In this document: positions 7,431 through 11,045 of the stretch, one piece after another
Numbering within the stretch: the stretch's first letter is position 1
How the letters are laid out: the number at the start of each line of letters is the position of its first letter
Assembly (NCBI GenBank): GCA_019237355.1
Contig: JAFAHH010001071.1
Location: forward strand, 1 to 11,045
DNA length: 11,045 nt
Direction of reading: 5' to 3'
Origin: Acetobacteraceae bacterium
Lineage (GTDB): Bacteria; Pseudomonadota; Alphaproteobacteria; Acetobacterales; Acetobacteraceae
Notes under the pieces: generated by a model
Seen by the model: only the letters and a program-made list of their open reading frames with translations
Databases searched by the model: none
Told to the model about the DNA's origin: nothing
Translations under genes and position numbers: made by a program

Positions 7431-8099
7431 ATGGATGTAGCCGAATACGAAGCTGCTGACGCCCGCGACCACATGGTCGATTGTCAGCTTCGTCCCAACA
7501 AGGTGTCGGATCCGCGTATCCTTGCGGCCATGCGGTCCATACCCCGGGAGCGATTCTTGCCACCGGAACTCGCCTGCCGCGCTTACGTCGATGAGGATGT
7601 GCCATTGGCAAACGGGCGGGTGCTGATCGAGCCGCTCGTTATCGCACGCCTGATCCAGCTCGCGGCGCCAACGCCATCCGATCGCGTGCTCATTGTTGCC
7701 GCCGGAACAGGCTATGGCGCGGCGGTGATGGCCGCCTGCACGCCCCATGTGATTGCGCTGGAACAAGACCCAGATTTGTTGAAGATTGCCTGGGCGGTGC
7801 TGCCCTCCATAGCGCGCTCGGTGGCGATCATTCAAGGCAAGCTGGACGCGGGCTGGCCGCAAGAATCGCCGTACGACATCGTCCTGCTGGAGGGCGCGGT
7901 GCATGACATTCCGGCCGCTTTGGGCCGGCAGCTCAATGCGAACGGAGGGCGGTTGGTGACCGTGATGGCGGGCCGTGGACGGGTGGGCACGGCAGTGCTC
8001 GCCGAGCCGACGCCGGTTGGGCTGCGAGCTCAGCCGGCTTTCGATTGTGCGACGCCGCTGATTCCGTCGCTGCTTCCGCCGCCGAAATTCGAGTTCTGA
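7431..8099 (+). CDS. pcm: Protein-L-isoaspartate O-methyltransferase-like protein (PCMT family)
   Basis: The 222-residue product has the PCMT layout. HMVDCQLRPNKVSDPRILAA (14-33) and PRERFLPPELACRAYVDEDV (38-57) match the N-terminal region, VLIVAAGTGYGAAVMA (86-101) is the S-adenosylmethionine-binding loop, and YDIVLLEGAVHDIPAALGRQ (148-167) is the post-motif. True PCMT uses AdoMet to methylate isoaspartyl residues for repair. The normal active-site stretch G-Q-T-I-S-x-P is here GRVLIEP (62-68), so isoaspartyl repair is doubtful. The start ATG 7431 has GAGG five bases before it. The gene stands before tolC in the order often seen in alphaproteobacteria, though here a decayed transporter gene lies between them. 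Its stop codon is followed directly by a terminator hairpin. Confidence 0.85.
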   Translation: MDVAEYEAADARDHMVDCQLRPNKVSDPRILAAMRSIPRERFLPPELACRAYVDEDVPLANGRVLIEPLVIARLIQLAAPTPSDRVLIVAAGTGYGAAVMAACTPHVIALEQDPDLLKIAWAVLPSIARSVAIIQGKLDAGWPQESPYDIVLLEGAVHDIPAALGRQLNANGGRLVTVMAGRGRVGTAVLAEPTPVGLRAQPAFDCATPLIPSLLPPPKFEF

Positions 8100-8124
8100 G
8101 CGCTTCCAGCCCGACTGGAGGCGC
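8100..8124 (+). terminator. Terminator hairpin after the methyltransferase-like gene
   Basis: GCGCTTCCAG (8100-8109) pairs with CTGGAGGCGC (8115-8124) around a CCCGA loop. The stem is ten pairs with one G-T wobble, beginning the base after the TGA stop. TTTGGCTTTGCTTT follows. It is the left end of repeat copy 2. Confidence 0.65.
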
Positions 8125-8208
8125 TTTGGCTTTGCTTTGTCGCGCACCATTGGGTCCATCGGGCGGGCGCGATCTGAACCCGGCCACGAGCTCCTGGAAT
8201 TGCAAGCC
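8100..8208 (+). repeat. Stop-codon-linked intergenic repeat, copy 2
   Basis: This block aligns gaplessly to copy 1 (6472-6580) over 109 bases. Compared with copy 1 the terminator stem differs on both arms in ways that keep pairing, while GCTTTG-TTTG, GGCGCGATC, GAACCCGG and CTCCTGGAA through GCAAGCC are shared. Beyond 8208 the two diverge. Confidence 0.75.
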
Positions 8209-8239
8209 ATTCCAGTTAAGCGCGATCTGCTCTAATCCC

Positions 8240-8695
8240 TCACGCTTCGAGATTGCGGTAATGTAGGCGAACCAGCTCCTGCGGCGTTTGGTCGGTCTTG
8301 ATGGCACCCGACTCAATCCGCGTCGCAAGCGCTCGCTCCATCGATTGCCCCACATCCATCGCGCTATCGAACCGAAGGATTTGTGCGGCCTTGACCGAGC
8401 CTTCGAGGGGAACGGCTGCACCATAGTAGCCTGCCGCCTTTGCAGCGAGCACCGCCTCGCGTGGATGCTGGCCGGCCCATTGCCGCGCGCGCTTGAATGC
8501 GCGAGCGATCTTGGCCGCAGTCTCGGGGGTGGCAGGTTACGCCCGGAGCGTAGCCGATAACAAAGGTGTTGCGGTCTGCGCCACCCGCCGTTGCTCCGTG
8601 GCCGCCAACTTTGGGATCGATATGAAAGGGGCCGTCAGCGCAAGCGCCAAGCTTGCGCGCCTACTGATTCTGATTTCATTCGTGCTCTTCCTCCT
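8240..8695 (-). pseudogene. ABC-transporter substrate-binding protein, internally deleted (NitT/TauT or sulfonate type)
   Basis: An AGGAGG ribosome-binding site (8695-8690) precedes an ATG (8679-8677) that is one base out of frame with a Tat-like signal sequence, ISRRASLALALTAPFISI followed by PKLAA. That frame ends at TAA (8539-8537). It then continues, in the same frame, as PATPETAAKIARAFKRARQW, GQHPREAVLAAKAAGYYG, SVKAAQILRFDSAMDVG and TDQTPQELVRLHYRNLEA to a stop at 8240. The second part resembles the C-terminal lobe of nitrate/taurine/sulfonate substrate-binding proteins, which are periplasmic lipid- or Tat-exported components. About 200 residues of the middle are missing compared with the usual 320 or so. 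A fragment RNTFVIGYAPG in another frame (about 8545-8580) looks like leftover mature sequence. Permease and ATPase partners are not in the window. Confidence 0.68.
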
Positions 8696-9109
8696 GCCTA
8701 GCCCGGGGGCAAGGTTGATACAACATGCCCCGTCCTTCCCCGGGGTATTCGCATCGTTGCCAAAGGCTGCAGTATCGCGTAGGGCCGTTTTCAAGAAACG
8801 GCTCCTCAGAACGGCCTAAAGGCCGCCGCTCATTTGCTTACATTACTCAATACATTTTAGGCCGTGCACGCTCTCGGCGCAAGGAGAATCCAGCAGCGAG
8901 CTGAGCGGGCGGCCTGCCAGGGCCAACGCTTGATTGCGGGAAGGCCGACACGTCGCGCGCGTCAACCGGCGACCCAAGACCCTGCCCTGGTCGGCCAAAG
9001 TGGCGGCTCGGCGACAGGAGTCGGGAAACCTCCCCAGTTGTGCGAACGGTCTTGGTCCGCTTAGAAGACTGTGCCAGATGATAGGCTTGTGAACCCACGG
9101 GGCGAGCAA
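8696..9109. other. Gene-free region upstream of tolC with two adjacent hairpins
   Basis: I find no recognisable gene here. Two perfect hairpins sit nine bases apart: GCCGTTT-TCAAG-AAACGGC (8784-8802) and CGGCCT-AA-AGGCCG (8812-8825). Neither has a good T-run. An AT-rich patch follows at 8830-8860 (ending TACTCAATACATTTTAG), a plausible place for the tolC promoter, but I could not assign a convincing -35/-10 pair. Confidence 0.45.
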
Positions 9110-10591
9110 ATGAAAGTGCACGGCTGGTTGCTCGGCATGAGCATGGTCCTGATCGCTGGGCCGGTTCTGGCCCAGCCCGCCAGGTCGTCACAGCCCACGC
9201 TGGGGGGCGCCGCACCGCGTCCAGCAGCGACGGGTATGCCGGCGGGGCCCCCCGCCTCGGCGGTTACAGGGGCGCGTACGATACAGGAAGCCCTGGCGGC
9301 AACCTACTTGACTGATCCGATGCTTCTTGAGGAGCGTGCCAGATTACGGGCGACGGATGAAGGGGTGCCGCAAGCGCTCGCCGGGTGGCGACCCACAGTC
9401 ATTGTCAGCGGAAATGTCGGCTATCAGGACGGCCTCGCTAAGTTTCCAAACGGTAAATCCGAGCTGACGGCCGATATGGCGACTGCGATGGCGACAATCA
9501 CCCAGCCGGTTTATCGAGGCGGACGAACTCAGGCGCAGACCCATCAGGCCGAAAACAATGTACTGGCAGAGCGCGCCCGCCTCATCGCGCAGGAAGAACA
9601 GAGTTTCATTAACACGGTGAATGCCTATGTAGGCGTGATCCAGAACCAGCAGATCTTGCAGCTCAATATCAACAACGAGCAGGTTCTGCGGCGGCAGCTT
9701 CAGGCGACCAATGACCGTTTCCGGGTGGGCGAAATCACCCGCACAGACGTAGCGCAAGCCGAGGCGTCCTTGGCGGGGGCCATCGCGCAGAGGGAAACCG
9801 CAGCCGGCAATCTGGCGACAGCTCGCGCCATGTATCAACGTTCAGTGGGCGCGCTTCCTCCGGGTAACCTGGTTGAGCCGCAACCTTTGGGACTGCCAGT
9901 GAGAACCGAGCAGCAGGCGGTCGCCTTGGCCGCCGCCAATAATGCCAACGTCATCGCCAACATGTTTGCCGAGTCTGCCGCGCGCGATGCCATCGATGTT
10001 GCGTACAGCGCGCTGATGCCTACCGTAAATGTCGTCGGGCAGAGTTTCTTTGAAAAGAACCCCTCAACAGTTCAGAGGCACTCACAGCTAAATGGCTATT
10101 CGGTGACGGCGCAGCTTTCGGTGCCGCTCTACCAGGGCGGGGCAGAGTACTCCATGGTGCGGCAGGCGCGGCAGAACGAGCAACTGGCCCGTAAGGCCCT
10201 CGATGATGCACGCCGGGCTGCTGTACAGCAGGCCATTCAGGCCTGGGAAACCTTGGTCGCCGCCCGCGCCACAGCCGATAGCACCCGGTCCCAGATCGTC
10301 GCCAACCAAATTGCCCTCGAAGGGGTCGAGCGGGAGGCCATCGTGGGGAGCCGGACCACCCTGGATGTGCTGAATCAGCAGCAGACCTTGCTGAACTCGC
10401 AAGTGACCTTGGTGCAAAATCTCGCCCAAGTGGTTACGGCCTCCTATACCGTGGCCCAGGCGGTTGGGCGTCTTACCGCGCGTGATCTTAAGCTTTCAGT
10501 ACCGCTTTACGACGATACAGCTTACTACAACGCCGTGCGCAATCGGTTGTTTGGCACGGGCGACTATGCGACCGGTCAGCCGGGTCGCTGA
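9110..10591 (+). CDS. tolC: TolC-family outer-membrane channel protein
   Basis: This 493-residue protein is the trimeric outer-membrane duct for tripartite efflux pumps and type I secretion. The start at ATG 9110 gives a clean signal peptide (MKVHGWLLGMSMVLIAGPVLA, cleavage before QPA); an in-frame GTG at 9071 would add 13 residues and spoil it. A Pro/Ala-rich segment (about 22-55) leads into the first outer-membrane efflux repeat (TIQEALAATYLTDPMLLEER, about 58-77). This repeat includes VYRGGRTQAQTHQAENNVLA and the typical RFRVGEITRTDVAQAEASLA. The second repeat (about 275-470) has VPLYQGGAEYSMVRQARQ and VGSRTTLDVLNQQQTLLNSQ. Length and two-fold repeat are normal. The ribosome-binding site is weak (GGGGCGAG). 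A PopZ-like gene follows after 17 bp, so the two are probably one transcript. Confidence 0.95.
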   Translation: MKVHGWLLGMSMVLIAGPVLAQPARSSQPTLGGAAPRPAATGMPAGPPASAVTGARTIQEALAATYLTDPMLLEERARLRATDEGVPQALAGWRPTVIVSGNVGYQDGLAKFPNGKSELTADMATAMATITQPVYRGGRTQAQTHQAENNVLAERARLIAQEEQSFINTVNAYVGVIQNQQILQLNINNEQVLRRQLQATNDRFRVGEITRTDVAQAEASLAGAIAQRETAAGNLATARAMYQRSVGALPPGNLVEPQPLGLPVRTEQQAVALAAANNANVIANMFAESAARDAIDVAYSALMPTVNVVGQSFFEKNPSTVQRHSQLNGYSVTAQLSVPLYQGGAEYSMVRQARQNEQLARKALDDARRAAVQQAIQAWETLVAARATADSTRSQIVANQIALEGVEREAIVGSRTTLDVLNQQQTLLNSQVTLVQNLAQVVTASYTVAQAVGRLTARDLKLSVPLYDDTAYYNAVRNRLFGTGDYATGQPGR

Positions 10592-10608
10592 CCGTATGGA
10601 GAATTGAA

Positions 10609-11045
10609 ATGGCCGAAGCACCGAACCCAACACCCGAGCACCCGCAGCCTGCATCGGATCCGTCGATGGAGGACATCCTCGCCTCGATCCGGCGGATTCT
10701 CAGCGAGGACGAGGCCGCTCCAGACCCGGCGCAGCCGGGTTCTGGGTACACCCCGAAACCTGCCTCGATGCGCCCCGACGAGGTGTTGGAATTGGATCAT
10801 AGCATGATGGTTTCCGAGCCTGAGAACGCGCCGTCTCATAACCCGGGTTTTCAGCCGCATGAGCCTGAGGGTGCTGCGCAGGCACAGCCGGCGCCCGAAC
10901 AACCCGGCGCCGCGCCAGGCGCCCCCGAACCCAGCAAAGAACGGCTCGTCGCGCCCGAAGCAGCGGCTGCGGCTGCGGCGTCGGTTGGCAGTCTGGTGCG
11001 CACCCTTAGCGGGCGCTCGACCGCCGTACATCGTGGCGGGCCAAC
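10609..11045 (+). CDS. popZ: PopZ/DUF2497 family polar-organising protein (C-terminus beyond right edge)
   Basis: The 145 visible codons start at ATG 10609 with GGAG seven bases upstream. Residues 19-34 (SMEDILASIRRILSED) are the conserved N-terminal helix of PopZ-type proteins, used in Caulobacter for binding client proteins. A long low-complexity Pro/Ala/Glu/Gln-rich region (about 36-120) follows, which is the disordered spacer known in this family. The visible end AAAAAASVGSLVRTLSGRS is the usual lead-in to the C-terminal oligomerisation helices, which lie outside the window. PopZ forms a polar matrix that anchors the centromere and cell-cycle proteins. The position after tolC is the normal alphaproteobacterial context. 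Whether this protein does what Caulobacter PopZ does is an inference from family membership. Confidence 0.88.
   Translation, partial: MAEAPNPTPEHPQPASDPSMEDILASIRRILSEDEAAPDPAQPGSGYTPKPASMRPDEVLELDHSMMVSEPENAPSHNPGFQPHEPEGAAQAQPAPEQPGAAPGAPEPSKERLVAPEAAAAAAASVGSLVRTLSGRSTAVHRGGP

Noticed and set aside
8847..9215. 122-codon minus-strand frame upstream of tolC
   Set aside because: It overlaps the tolC signal peptide coding region and has the composition of a shadow frame.
10650..10980. Low-complexity Pro/Ala/Glu region as a degenerate or non-coding stretch
   Set aside because: The frame is open from a good start with the conserved PopZ N-terminal helix, and such disordered spacers are normal in this family.
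1..11045. tRNA, rRNA, CRISPR arrays, insertion sequences or phage genes
   Set aside because: Searched by eye on both strands; no cloverleaf, regular repeat-spacer pattern, transposase or integrase sequence was seen.

Overview
This is GC-rich DNA, most likely from an alphaproteobacterium. The clearest sign is the right-hand block: an isoaspartyl-methyltransferase-like gene, then tolC, then a PopZ/DUF2497 gene on one strand, an order known from alphaproteobacterial genomes. A Rhodospirillales/Acetobacteraceae-like host is my guess, and I cannot prove it from the window.

Layout. (1) Positions 1-2504, minus strand: the end of an aromatic (hydroxyquinol/resorcinol-type) degradation operon, with an AraC-type regulator ruined by two frameshifts and a stop, then an intact maleylacetate reductase, then the first 92 codons of an intradiol dioxygenase that leaves the left edge. 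(2) Positions 2799-6470, plus strand: a proteasome-like Ntn-hydrolase-fold protein of unusual type with a threonine directly after the initiator Met, an elongation factor G gene standing outside the usual ribosomal str operon, and a small uncharacterised gene. (3) Positions 6472-8208: two copies of a 109-bp repeat, each starting within 1-2 bases of a stop codon and each beginning with a terminator-like hairpin. Between them lie a decayed secreted-protein gene on the minus strand and an intact methyltransferase-like gene on the plus strand. (4) Positions 8240-8695, minus strand: an ABC-transporter substrate-binding protein reduced to its signal peptide and C-terminus. (5) Positions 9110-11045, plus strand: tolC followed 17 bp later by a PopZ-like gene that leaves the right edge.

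How the genes fit together. The dioxygenase and maleylacetate reductase would carry out consecutive steps from a hydroxyquinol-type ring to 3-oxoadipate; their local regulator appears dead, so control must be lost or exerted elsewhere. The Ntn-like protein, EF-G and the small gene are collinear but have no evident shared pathway. TolC supplies the outer-membrane channel for efflux or type I secretion, and PopZ-like proteins organise cell poles.

Three decaying genes in 11 kb, all on the minus strand, sit next to intact conserved genes, so this looks like a region shedding accessory functions around a stable core. I see no tRNA, rRNA, CRISPR array, transposase or phage gene. The items most worth following are the Ntn-hydrolase candidate and the stop-codon-linked repeat with compensatory changes in its stem.
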